A DNA stretch of 5,777 nt from JAJZQH01 sp041658465 (GTDB taxonomy: Bacteria > UBA10199 > 2-02-FULL-44-16 > JAAZCA01), in contig JBBAAC010000161.1 of NCBI GenBank assembly GCA_041658465.1, positions 1 to 5,777 on the forward strand. The letters are read 5' to 3'. The notes beneath the pieces are model-generated. The model saw only the letters and a list, made by a program, of their open reading frames with translations, was not told the origin of the DNA and searched no databases. Positions 1-5,135 of this stretch are shown here, piece by piece. Numbering within the stretch: the stretch's first letter is position 1; every line of letters starts with the position of its first letter. The position numbers were made by a program, and so were the translations under genes.

Positions 1-42
1 CACCTTGTTCTTAGTCGAGGCCTCGATTATTCGTTCAATCAT
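1..42 (-). CDS. RND heavy-metal efflux pump, CusA/CzcA-type, N-terminal fragment (14 codons, cut by window edge)
   Basis: An ATG at 42-40 opens a frame that stays open to the window edge and reads MIERIIEASTKNKV. This closely resembles the start of CusA/CzcA-type RND pumps (MIERIIxxSxxN, just before the first transmembrane helix). It overlaps the last 8 bases of the adaptor gene, a common arrangement in adaptor-pump operons that suggests translational coupling. No strong Shine-Dalgarno is visible, as expected for a re-initiating overlap. In the family this protein is an inner-membrane, proton-driven trimer of about 1000 residues that moves Cu(I)/Ag(I) or Zn/Co/Cd through the adaptor and outer-membrane channel. 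Only the N-terminus and gene context are visible, so the metal is unknown and the rest lies outside the window. Confidence 0.8.
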   Translation of the reverse strand, partial: MIERIIEASTKNKV

Positions 43-1075
43 GCTTGTGCCCGCTCATAGCCCCTGCGGCTGCTTTCAGCTGCGATTCTGAATCGATGAG
101 AAAGAGCGCTGAGGTTGCAACGACTTCCCCGGCGGCAAGGCCAGATTCCACGACGTAGCTGTCCGCAAGTTCAGGGCCCAGGACGACGTCGCGCGGCATG
201 AAATGTCCTCCCTCATGGACCATGAAGACGAGCTTCCTCATGCCGGAGTCGATGACAGCGGATTTAGGCACGAGAAGTTTTTCACCGAGATTTCTCTTTA
301 GGAGAGCAGTGACGAACATGTTTGGTTTGAGTTTGCCCTGGGAGTTGTCCACCTCTATGCGGACTCGCGACGTGCGCGTCTGCTGGTCTAAGACCGGATC
401 GATTGCACGGATTGTCCCTGAACCGACTGGCGAGCCGTCGGGCAGCACGATCATCGCTGCATCGCCGCTGTGGACTTGAGGCAGCTCGCGCTCGTACACG
501 GCGGCATAAACCCACGCCGTCTTTCCAGGCAGCACGAGATTTACATCCGGCTTGCTTCGGCTTGAAAGTGCATCGATCTGATCTTTGCCCATGCCCATGA
601 GCGTCAAGCGCTGCCTTGCTGCATCGACGATCTCTTTATCGCCAGCGCGACGGGCTTCGATATATTCCCGCTGCGCCACGGAGAGGTCGGGGTCGAATGC
701 GACGCGTCCCGCGGCGCGAATCTCCGCAACAGCAGGCCCGGTTGCGACCTTTGCCGTCGTGACGCCGATGCGCTGCTGCCGCTCGCTGTCGATCTCAACC
801 GCCGCGCGCGCTTCCTTGTCTTGTCCCTCTTTCGTCCCCTGCGGCTCCTCCTTCACGGGCACGAGCGTCATGCCGCAGATCGGGCAGGTGCCTGGTTTGT
901 CGGATCTGTATTGCGGGTGCATGGGACAGGTATAGACTGTCTTCGCCTCATGCCCTTCGCCCCCGTGGCGATGACTGCAGGAGACGAACCCTGCCGCCGC
1001 TATGGCCGCTATGACTATGAGGACGACGACCGCGCTGATGATGCCCCGCTTCGTCGAAGCGTATCTGGCGTTCAT
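35..1075 (-). CDS. RND efflux periplasmic adaptor (CusB-like) with N-terminal heavy-metal-binding domain, compact form
   Basis: This 346-residue membrane-fusion protein should link an inner-membrane RND pump to the TolC-like channel encoded just upstream. Residues 11-33 are a hydrophobic export/anchor segment ending in GFVSC, which could be a lipobox with lipidation at C33. A His-rich stretch follows, then a heavy-metal-binding domain at about 48-73 (YTCPMHP, then GTCPICGM) with C50, M52, H53, C64, C67 and M69 as likely soft-metal ligands. The beta-barrel region (about 186-260, WVYAAVYE then DPVLDQQTRTSRVRI) and the membrane-proximal region (LLVPKSAVIDSG to FLIDSESQLKAA) match CusB/CzcB well. 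The lipoyl/barrel-sandwich halves normally flanking the helical hairpin are missing (GRVAFDPDL runs straight into VAQREYIEA), which makes it shorter than the usual 380-500 residues. The ATG at 1075 is chosen because a strong AGGAGG precedes it and it overlaps the tolC stop as ATGA. The frame is open for 133 more codons upstream, but these lie inside tolC and look like a shadow. The C-terminus is His-containing (GHKHD). Confidence 0.92.
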   Translation of the reverse strand: MNARYASTKRGIISAVVVLIVIAAIAAAGFVSCSHRHGGEGHEAKTVYTCPMHPQYRSDKPGTCPICGMTLVPVKEEPQGTKEGQDKEARAAVEIDSERQQRIGVTTAKVATGPAVAEIRAAGRVAFDPDLSVAQREYIEARRAGDKEIVDAARQRLTLMGMGKDQIDALSSRSKPDVNLVLPGKTAWVYAAVYERELPQVHSGDAAMIVLPDGSPVGSGTIRAIDPVLDQQTRTSRVRIEVDNSQGKLKPNMFVTALLKRNLGEKLLVPKSAVIDSGMRKLVFMVHEGGHFMPRDVVLGPELADSYVVESGLAAGEVVATSALFLIDSESQLKAAAGAMSGHKHD

Positions 1076-2334
1076 TTTTCCTCCTCGTAGAGCGGCGTTC
1101 CGACCGCGCGCTCTAGATCTGCAAATGCCTGTGCGGAATCCGTCTTTGCGCGGACGTACATGAGCTGAGCATTTGACAGGCTCCGGATCGCGTCGACGAT
1201 CCCCAGGAAATCCCCCTTCCCGGAACGATAGGCCTCCTGCGACGAGCTGAGCAGGAGCCTGGCGCGCGGGACGACCGTGCCGCCGTAAATGCGCGAGGTC
1301 TTCTCTGCAGCCATGAGGCGCGCGTGGGCCGTCTTCACTTCGGATTCGGTAGCGAGCTGGGCTGCATCCTTCTGGGATTGGGCGCTGGCCAGGAGGGCCT
1401 TCGACTCCCTCACGCCGAAGCGCTGCTTCGAGAGCGACCATAGCGGGACGGAGATCCCGGCGCGGCCGTACCATGCGTTGAGCTGGCCCGCGGGATTGTC
1501 CATATAGCCCAGGCGGAATACGAAGTCCGGGGCGTACTGAGACTTTGCGAGCGACAGCTTGGCCTCGTTCGATCTCACCTCGCTTCGCGCCTCGTCGATC
1601 TCAGGCCGAGCCTCCTTGGCCGCAGCGATGAGGTCGTCGAGCTTTTGGATGGCGGGCGTTTGAGGCGGCGATGCGAGGCGCACGGAAGGATCAAGCGGCT
1701 TTGCCATGAGCCTTGAGAGCTCCGCCATCGCCGTGACGCGGTCCTGCTCGATGAGGGTGAGCTTGCCTTCGATGTCGCCGGCCTCTACCGAGGCGCGGAC
1801 CGGATCCGAGATAGGGGCCTCGAGAGAGGCATAGGACTCAATGGCCGAACCCTTGCCCTGCCTGAAGAGCGAGAGCGCCTCGCGCTCGATCCGCTCTTCC
1901 TCGCCAAGCCGCCACAGGTCAAAATATGCGCGTTTCACGCGGCGCGTAAGCTCCTGCTCCGCAGCGGTCCTTCGCGAGGCCGCCGCTTCGGCCGCGCGCT
2001 TCTCGGCCTTGTAACCGTACACGAGCTTCGTGGGAAACGGGATCTCCTGTTCGCCCATGTACTGTATCGTGCCCTGGCTCACGTCGGTCGTGTTGGTCGG
2101 CACGCCGATGAAATCCACCATGAATTTGGGATCTGGCGGTGTTGCCGCCTGCGGTGGGCGGGCATTGGCCGCGTCCAGCTCATGCCCGGCAGAGGCAAGC
2201 TCGGGATTCGCGTCCATCGCCATTTGGATGGCGTCATCGATCGTCAGGACATCGGAACATCTCGCCATCGGTGAGAGGAACAAGGCAAAAGACGCAACCA
2301 AGAATGCGAGCGTGTATTTTATTCCATTCGACAT
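1072..2334 (-). CDS. TolC-family outer-membrane efflux protein (CusC/CzcC-type)
   Basis: This 420-residue outer-membrane factor would form the trimeric exit duct of the metal efflux complex. Residues 1-27 look like an export signal (K6, then a hydrophobic core TLAFLVASFALFL). MARC at 23-26 is not a canonical lipobox, so it may not be lipidated like E. coli CusC. The mature part begins with LTIDDAIQMAMDANPEL, the typical opening of an OEP repeat. PPDPKFMVDF and the EIPFPTK segment follow, then long Ala/Glu/Arg-rich helices, and a second repeat begins near residue 242 (ARPEIDEARSEV, then YAPDFVFRLGYMD). The length is normal for TolC relatives. I chose the ATG at 2334 because the ATGs at 2364 and 2361 have no Shine-Dalgarno and lie at or before the predicted transcription start; the 2334 start also gives a cleaner signal peptide, although its own ribosome site is weak. 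It is the first gene of the operon, with its stop overlapping the adaptor start. Confidence 0.9.
   Translation of the reverse strand: MSNGIKYTLAFLVASFALFLSPMARCSDVLTIDDAIQMAMDANPELASAGHELDAANARPPQAATPPDPKFMVDFIGVPTNTTDVSQGTIQYMGEQEIPFPTKLVYGYKAEKRAAEAAASRRTAAEQELTRRVKRAYFDLWRLGEEERIEREALSLFRQGKGSAIESYASLEAPISDPVRASVEAGDIEGKLTLIEQDRVTAMAELSRLMAKPLDPSVRLASPPQTPAIQKLDDLIAAAKEARPEIDEARSEVRSNEAKLSLAKSQYAPDFVFRLGYMDNPAGQLNAWYGRAGISVPLWSLSKQRFGVRESKALLASAQSQKDAAQLATESEVKTAHARLMAAEKTSRIYGGTVVPRARLLLSSSQEAYRSGKGDFLGIVDAIRSLSNAQLMYVRAKTDSAQAFADLERAVGTPLYEEEK
1080..1085 (-). promoter_or_regulatory. Ribosome binding site of the adaptor gene
   Basis: On the minus strand AGGAGG is followed by AAAA and then the ATG at 1075. 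It lies inside the last codons of the TolC-family gene (the EEEK C-terminus). It decides the adaptor start against the longer in-frame extension and, with the ATGA stop/start overlap, indicates translational coupling. Confidence 0.8.
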
Positions 2335-2366
2335 GTCAGGGCCCAACCCGCTAAATTTCATCATTA

Positions 2367-2395
2367 TTTATAATTATTTTTTTGAAATTTGTCAT
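2367..2395 (-). promoter_or_regulatory. Predicted sigma70-type promoter for the metal-efflux operon
   Basis: In the AT-rich gap behind the transsulfuration operon, the minus strand carries ATGACA (2395-2390), exactly 17 bases, then TATAAA (2372-2367). Transcription would start near 2360, about 25 bases upstream of the ATG at 2334. The spacer includes a run of seven A, and the region stands out by composition from the GC-rich genes on both sides. No MerR/CueR-type long dyad is evident within the spacer, so metal control is not visible here. The call is by eye, without scoring. Confidence 0.5.
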
Positions 2396-2414
2396 TACAG
2401 ATCGGACGCATCTC

Positions 2415-3560
2415 TCAAATGGCCTTCAGGGCGGATGCTACGTCAGACAGAAGGTCATCGGTATCCTCGATCCCCACCGAAAGGCGCACGAGGGAGTCGT
2501 CTATGCCGAGCCTCGCCCGGTATGCTGCGGGCATCGAGGCATGCGTCATCGACGACGGTTGGCAGACGAGCGACTCGACCCCGCCGAGGCTCTCAGCGAG
2601 ACAGAATAATTTCAATTTCTTCATGAACCTTTTTGCCGCTCGCGGGTTGTCAAATCTGATCGAAATAATTCCGCCTGCGCCCTGCATCTGTCTGGAGGCG
2701 AGGTCGAACTGCGGGTGGGATTTCAAACCCGGATAGAGGACCTTCTCGATGTTGCGGGCCTTTTTCAAGAGTTTCGAAATCGCCGAGGCGTTTTTTTCAT
2801 GTTGCGCCATTCTGATCGCGAGCGTCTTCACTCCCCTTGAGACCAGCCAGCAGTCGAAGGGAGACGGGTTGAGTCCCATCGCCTTGCGATAAAAATCGAA
2901 CTGTTCCTTCTGCGCCGCGTCGTCGGTGATCAAGGCCCCGCCTATGACGTCGGAGTGGCCGCATATGTACTTTGTCGTGCTGTGGAGAACCGCGTCTGCG
3001 CCAAAGCCAAGGGGTTGCTGAAAACATGGGCTGGCAAAGGTGTTGTCGACGAGTACCTTGATATTCCGCGAATGGGCTATCTTGCATGCGCGAACGAGAT
3101 CGACGATGTTCAGGAGAGGGTTCGTAGGCGTCTCGATGAGAAACCATTTTGTGTCGGGCCTTATGGCGTCGATCCAGCTCTTTATATCGGCGCTCCTGGC
3201 AAAGGAGCTCTGCACGCCATAATTAATGAACACGCTGTTGAGGAGGCGATATGTTCCCCCGTACAGGTCTTCGTTCGCCACGATGTGGCATTTGCCTATG
3301 GAGGCGAGCCAAGCGGTGAGCGCACCGACACCCGAGCTGAAGACCGTGGCATATCTCCCGTTCTCCAGGCTGGCCAGCGTCTCTTCAAGACGGGTGAACG
3401 TGGGATTGCCGGCGCGGGTATACTCGAACTCCGCGAACGGCTCGCCGGGATTTTTTTGCGCGAATGTCGCTGATTGAAAAAGCGGAGGAATCACGGCTCC
3501 GGTAATCGCTTCAGGCGGTTGCCCGACATGTATGCCCTTTGTTCCGATTTTCATCGCCAT
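2415..3560 (-). CDS. Cystathionine gamma-synthase / gamma-lyase family PLP enzyme
   Basis: This 381-residue member of the Cys/Met-metabolism PLP family (fold type I, cytoplasmic homotetramer in the family) handles cystathionine. Numbered from the ATG at 3560, the visible marks are YTRAGNPT at 47-54, SSGVGA at 75-80 (phosphate-binding region), ETPTNP at 143-148, VDNTF with D172 (pairs with the PLP ring nitrogen) and HSTTKY with K197 (Schiff-base lysine). SLGGVESL carries E329 and is followed by MTHASMP at 338-344. Glu in GGVES, rather than the Tyr usual in cystathionine beta-lyase, favours gamma-synthase or gamma-lyase. Next to a beta-synthase, gamma-lyase (cystathionine to cysteine, possible H2S release) is the likelier role, but sequence alone does not separate the two. 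The frame extends to a TTG at 3578 inside the upstream gene. ATG 3560 (MAMKIGTKGIHVGQ) or ATG 3554 (MKIGTKGIHVGQ, closest to family starts) are better. It begins 10 bases after the beta-synthase stop, so the two share an operon. Confidence 0.92.
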   Translation of the reverse strand: MAMKIGTKGIHVGQPPEAITGAVIPPLFQSATFAQKNPGEPFAEFEYTRAGNPTFTRLEETLASLENGRYATVFSSGVGALTAWLASIGKCHIVANEDLYGGTYRLLNSVFINYGVQSSFARSADIKSWIDAIRPDTKWFLIETPTNPLLNIVDLVRACKIAHSRNIKVLVDNTFASPCFQQPLGFGADAVLHSTTKYICGHSDVIGGALITDDAAQKEQFDFYRKAMGLNPSPFDCWLVSRGVKTLAIRMAQHEKNASAISKLLKKARNIEKVLYPGLKSHPQFDLASRQMQGAGGIISIRFDNPRAAKRFMKKLKLFCLAESLGGVESLVCQPSSMTHASMPAAYRARLGIDDSLVRLSVGIEDTDDLLSDVASALKAI

Positions 3561-3570
3561 GTACGCACCA

Positions 3571-4524
3571 TTATTCAATGAAGTTATTTTTTAACATCCA
3601 CTCATCGGAATGACATTTGCTGAGATAATTGCGGCCGGTGTCTGGGAGCAGCACCACTATGTTTCCCGCAATATTTGTGCGTTCCGCATATTTGATGGCT
3701 GCTGCGAGGGCCGTACCCGACGAGCCTCCGGCCAGTATGCCCTCCTCTCTCGCCAGTCTCCTCGCCATGATGAAGGATTCTTGATCCGTAATAGTAATGT
3801 ACTCGTCGACGACGGATTTATCGAACGTGGCTGGAAAGAAGTCTTCGCCGATTCCTTCCACGAGCCATTTTCCGCCGCTTCCGCCGGAAAGAATCGAACC
3901 TGCGGGATCGGCCACGACAACCTTGATATCGGGATTGCGCTCCTTCAAATATTTTCCGCACCCGGAGATCGTGCCGCCCGTCCCTACCCCTGCTACAAAG
4001 GCGGATATCTCGCCCGCCGCGTCGTTCCAGATTTCAGGTCCCGTCGTGAGATAATGCGCCCTCGGGTTCTCGGGATTAGTAAACTGGCTCGGAATAAATG
4101 AATCTGGAATTTCTTCCGCCAGTCTCTTTGCGTAGACGTTATAATTTTCCGGGCTGTCCGGAGGGACGTCGGTACGCGTGATAATCACCTCGGCCCCGAA
4201 CGCCTTCAACGTCGAAATCTTTTCCTCGCTCATCTTGTCTGGGACGACGAATATGCATTTATATCCCTTTGCCGCCGCCACTTGAGCCAGGCCGAGACCT
4301 GTGTTGCCGGCGGTGGCTTCGATGATGAAGGATCCGCTCCGAATCCTTCCTTCCTTTTCAGCCATATCTATCATCTTGAGCGCAATCCTGTCCTTGATGC
4401 TCCCGCCGGGATTCATCGCCTCGTTCTTGACTAGGAGCGCTGCGTGCAATTGCGCGCCGATCCGTTTCAGCCTGATCAAGGGGGTTCGACCTATGTCCTC
4501 TAAAATCGATTCGCATATCGGCAT
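3571..4524 (-). CDS. cbs: Cystathionine beta-synthase (catalytic core only; cysteine synthase family)
   Basis: This 317-residue fold-type II PLP enzyme condenses serine (or an activated serine such as O-acetylserine) with homocysteine to give cystathionine, the first step of reverse transsulfuration. Visible marks are PGGSIKDR with K44 (Schiff-base lysine), EATAGNTG at 69-76 (the substrate/carboxylate loop), VGTGGT at 180-185 (phosphate loop) and GGSSG at 266-270 with S268 facing the PLP nitrogen. Features that favour beta-synthase over CysK/CysM are DSPENYNVYAKRLAEEIP, DPAGSIL, VEGIGEDFFP and the C-terminal LPDTGRNYLSK, all close to eukaryotic CBS. It has neither an N-terminal heme domain nor C-terminal CBS-domain pair, so it cannot bind S-adenosylmethionine like the human enzyme. 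It resembles the short bacterial MccA type. The ATG at 4524 is supported by GAGGA eight bases upstream. It is first in the operon and divergent from the Rrf2 regulator. A side role as an O-acetylserine sulfhydrylase remains possible. Confidence 0.9.
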   Translation of the reverse strand: MPICESILEDIGRTPLIRLKRIGAQLHAALLVKNEAMNPGGSIKDRIALKMIDMAEKEGRIRSGSFIIEATAGNTGLGLAQVAAAKGYKCIFVVPDKMSEEKISTLKAFGAEVIITRTDVPPDSPENYNVYAKRLAEEIPDSFIPSQFTNPENPRAHYLTTGPEIWNDAAGEISAFVAGVGTGGTISGCGKYLKERNPDIKVVVADPAGSILSGGSGGKWLVEGIGEDFFPATFDKSVVDEYITITDQESFIMARRLAREEGILAGGSSGTALAAAIKYAERTNIAGNIVVLLPDTGRNYLSKCHSDEWMLKNNFIE

Positions 4525-4532
4525 GGAAATTT

Positions 4533-4537
4533 TCCTC
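4533..4537 (-). promoter_or_regulatory. Ribosome binding site of cystathionine beta-synthase gene
   Basis: GAGGA on the minus strand lies eight bases before the ATG at 4524. It supports that start over the slightly longer out-of-frame open stretch beginning at 4555. Confidence 0.65.
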
Positions 4538-4558
4538 GTAAATGCGCTCTAGCAACAG

Positions 4559-4590
4559 TAGTCAACAAGGTCAATTGACTTAATCAACTA
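4559..4590. promoter_or_regulatory. Candidate operator between the Rrf2 regulator and the transsulfuration operon
   Basis: A perfect 10-bp palindrome, GTCAATTGAC, sits at 4570-4579. Around the same centre the symmetry continues imperfectly: TAGTCAAC at 4559-4566 faces AATCAACTA at 4582-4590, so the outermost four bases on each side (TAGT/ACTA) also pair. The TCAA/TTGA element occurs several times in this stretch (4562-4565, 4571-4574, 4575-4578, 4584-4587). The position between divergent genes, about 45 bases before the regulator start and 35-65 bases before the beta-synthase start, fits a site bound by a dimeric winged-helix protein such as the neighbouring Rrf2 regulator. That assignment is inference; I did not match it to a published Rrf2, IscR or CymR consensus. 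Confidence 0.45.
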
Positions 4591-4617
4591 AATATATTAC
4601 GCACCGCCTGAGGTCAA
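4589..4617 (-). promoter_or_regulatory. Weak promoter candidate for the transsulfuration operon
   Basis: The minus strand reads TTGACC (4617-4612), 17 bases, then TATTTA (4594-4589). The -35 is good but the -10 is poor (three of six matches). If real, transcription starts near 4582 and the palindrome at 4570-4579 lies just downstream of the start, where a bound repressor would block it. I could not place a convincing plus-strand promoter for the regulator: TATATT at 4593-4598 is a possible -10 but lacks a good -35 at proper spacing. Confidence 0.25.
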
Positions 4618-4623
4618 AAAAAC

Positions 4624-4628
4624 AGAGG
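4624..4628 (+). promoter_or_regulatory. Ribosome binding site of the Rrf2 regulator gene
   Basis: AGAGG is followed by six bases (TTATAT) and then the ATG at 4635. This supports the MKISTKGRYG start, which also matches the family N-terminus exactly where Rrf2 proteins begin. Confidence 0.7.
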
Positions 4629-4634
4629 TTATAT

Positions 4635-5075
4635 ATGAAGATTTCAACAAAGGGCAGATACGGGCTGAGGGCGATGCTTGAGCTCGCCATTGGATTCGGC
4701 AACGGCCCGGTCATGGTAGAGACGATAGCCGCGAATCAGGGCATATCCGGGAAGTACATCCACAATCTGATGATGGGGCTGAAATCCGCCGGCCTTGTCC
4801 GAGCCATTCGCGGTCCGAAAGGCGGGTACGTCCTCTCGCGGCAGCCGTCCCGAATCACCGCGCTCGATGTCATCGAATCTCTGGAAGGGAAGATTTTATT
4901 GGCCGACTGCGTCGCAAATACAGGCAGCTGCGCAAGGGCCGAGAGGTGTGCTGCACAGGACGTGTGGAAAGATGCGGCCGCGGCAATGAAGAATGTCTTC
5001 TCAGGCGTTACGCTGGAAGAGCTGGCGACGAAGCAACAGAAAAAGCAGCCGATTCACGTCATGTATCACATCTGA
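4635..5075 (+). CDS. Rrf2-family transcriptional regulator (IscR/CymR relative) with three cluster-region Cys
   Basis: This 146-residue cytoplasmic DNA-binding protein is normal in length for Rrf2. The start MKISTKGRYGLRAMLELA is a family hallmark. The winged helix spans about residues 1-70: ISGKYIHNLMMGLKSAGLV (37-55) holds the recognition helix and AIRGPKGGYVLSR (57-69) is the wing. After the linker (ITALDVIESLEG), the segment DCVANTGSCARAERCAAQDVW carries C92, C99 and C105. This is close to the C-x5-C-x5-C of IscR, which binds [2Fe-2S]. The fourth IscR ligand (His, three residues after the last Cys) is Gln108 here, so cluster binding is likely but the full ligand set is not assured. A long C-terminal helix follows. 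Its divergent position beside beta-synthase and gamma-lyase/synthase genes suggests it controls cysteine/transsulfuration genes, like CymR, and perhaps itself through the shared intergenic palindrome. The gene ends in tandem stops, TGATGA. Confidence 0.9.
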   Translation: MKISTKGRYGLRAMLELAIGFGNGPVMVETIAANQGISGKYIHNLMMGLKSAGLVRAIRGPKGGYVLSRQPSRITALDVIESLEGKILLADCVANTGSCARAERCAAQDVWKDAAAAMKNVFSGVTLEELATKQQKKQPIHVMYHI

Positions 5076-5093
5076 TGAACAGCGGAGCGATGT

Positions 5094-5129
5094 TCGATGC
5101 AAGATGCGCGCGGCATGATCCCGCATCGA
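5094..5129. terminator. Possible weak bidirectional hairpin between convergent genes
   Basis: TCGATGC (5094-5100) can pair with GCATCGA (5123-5129). Within it, GCGG (5110-5113) can alternatively pair with CCGC (5121-5124) around a seven-base loop. It lies in the 60-base gap between the regulator stop and the stop of the convergent Cache gene, where a two-way terminator would be expected. There is no T-run on either strand, so it is not a canonical intrinsic terminator. Confidence 0.25.
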
Positions 5130-5135
5130 TCCGCG

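Noticed and set aside
1076..1474. 133-codon in-frame extension upstream of the adaptor start
   Set aside because: It lies wholly inside the TolC-family gene in another frame, is Arg/Pro/Gly-rich with no domain, and the ATG at 1075 has a strong AGGAGG and a proper export signal.
2335..2364. Longer TolC start at the tandem ATGs 2364/2361
   Set aside because: No ribosome site, they sit at or before the predicted transcription start, and the extra ten residues would burden the signal peptide. Not excluded experimentally.
2365..2414. Intrinsic terminator after the transsulfuration operon
   Set aside because: There is a run of seven A/T but no GC-rich hairpin before it in the direction of transcription; the AT-rich tract fits a promoter better.
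2030..2626. Plus-strand open frame of 198 codons across the TolC start and the gamma-synthase end
   Set aside because: It is antisense to two clear genes and their intergenic promoter, with low-complexity Ser/Arg/Ala composition and no recognisable domain.
2955..3473. Plus-strand open frame of 172 codons inside the gamma-synthase/lyase gene
   Set aside because: It mirrors a well-conserved enzyme gene on the other strand; the long open stretch is a by-product of codon use.
3561..3578. TTG start at 3578 for the gamma-synthase/lyase
   Set aside because: It is inside the end of the beta-synthase gene, adds residues not seen in the family (NNGAY), and two ATGs follow shortly after, at the expected N-terminus.
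3571..4524. Cysteine synthase (CysK/CysM) as the identity of this gene
   Set aside because: It shares the fold and PLP motifs, but DSPENYNVYAKRL, DPAGSIL, VEGIGEDFFP and GRNYLSK are CBS-type, and the partner gene acts on cystathionine.
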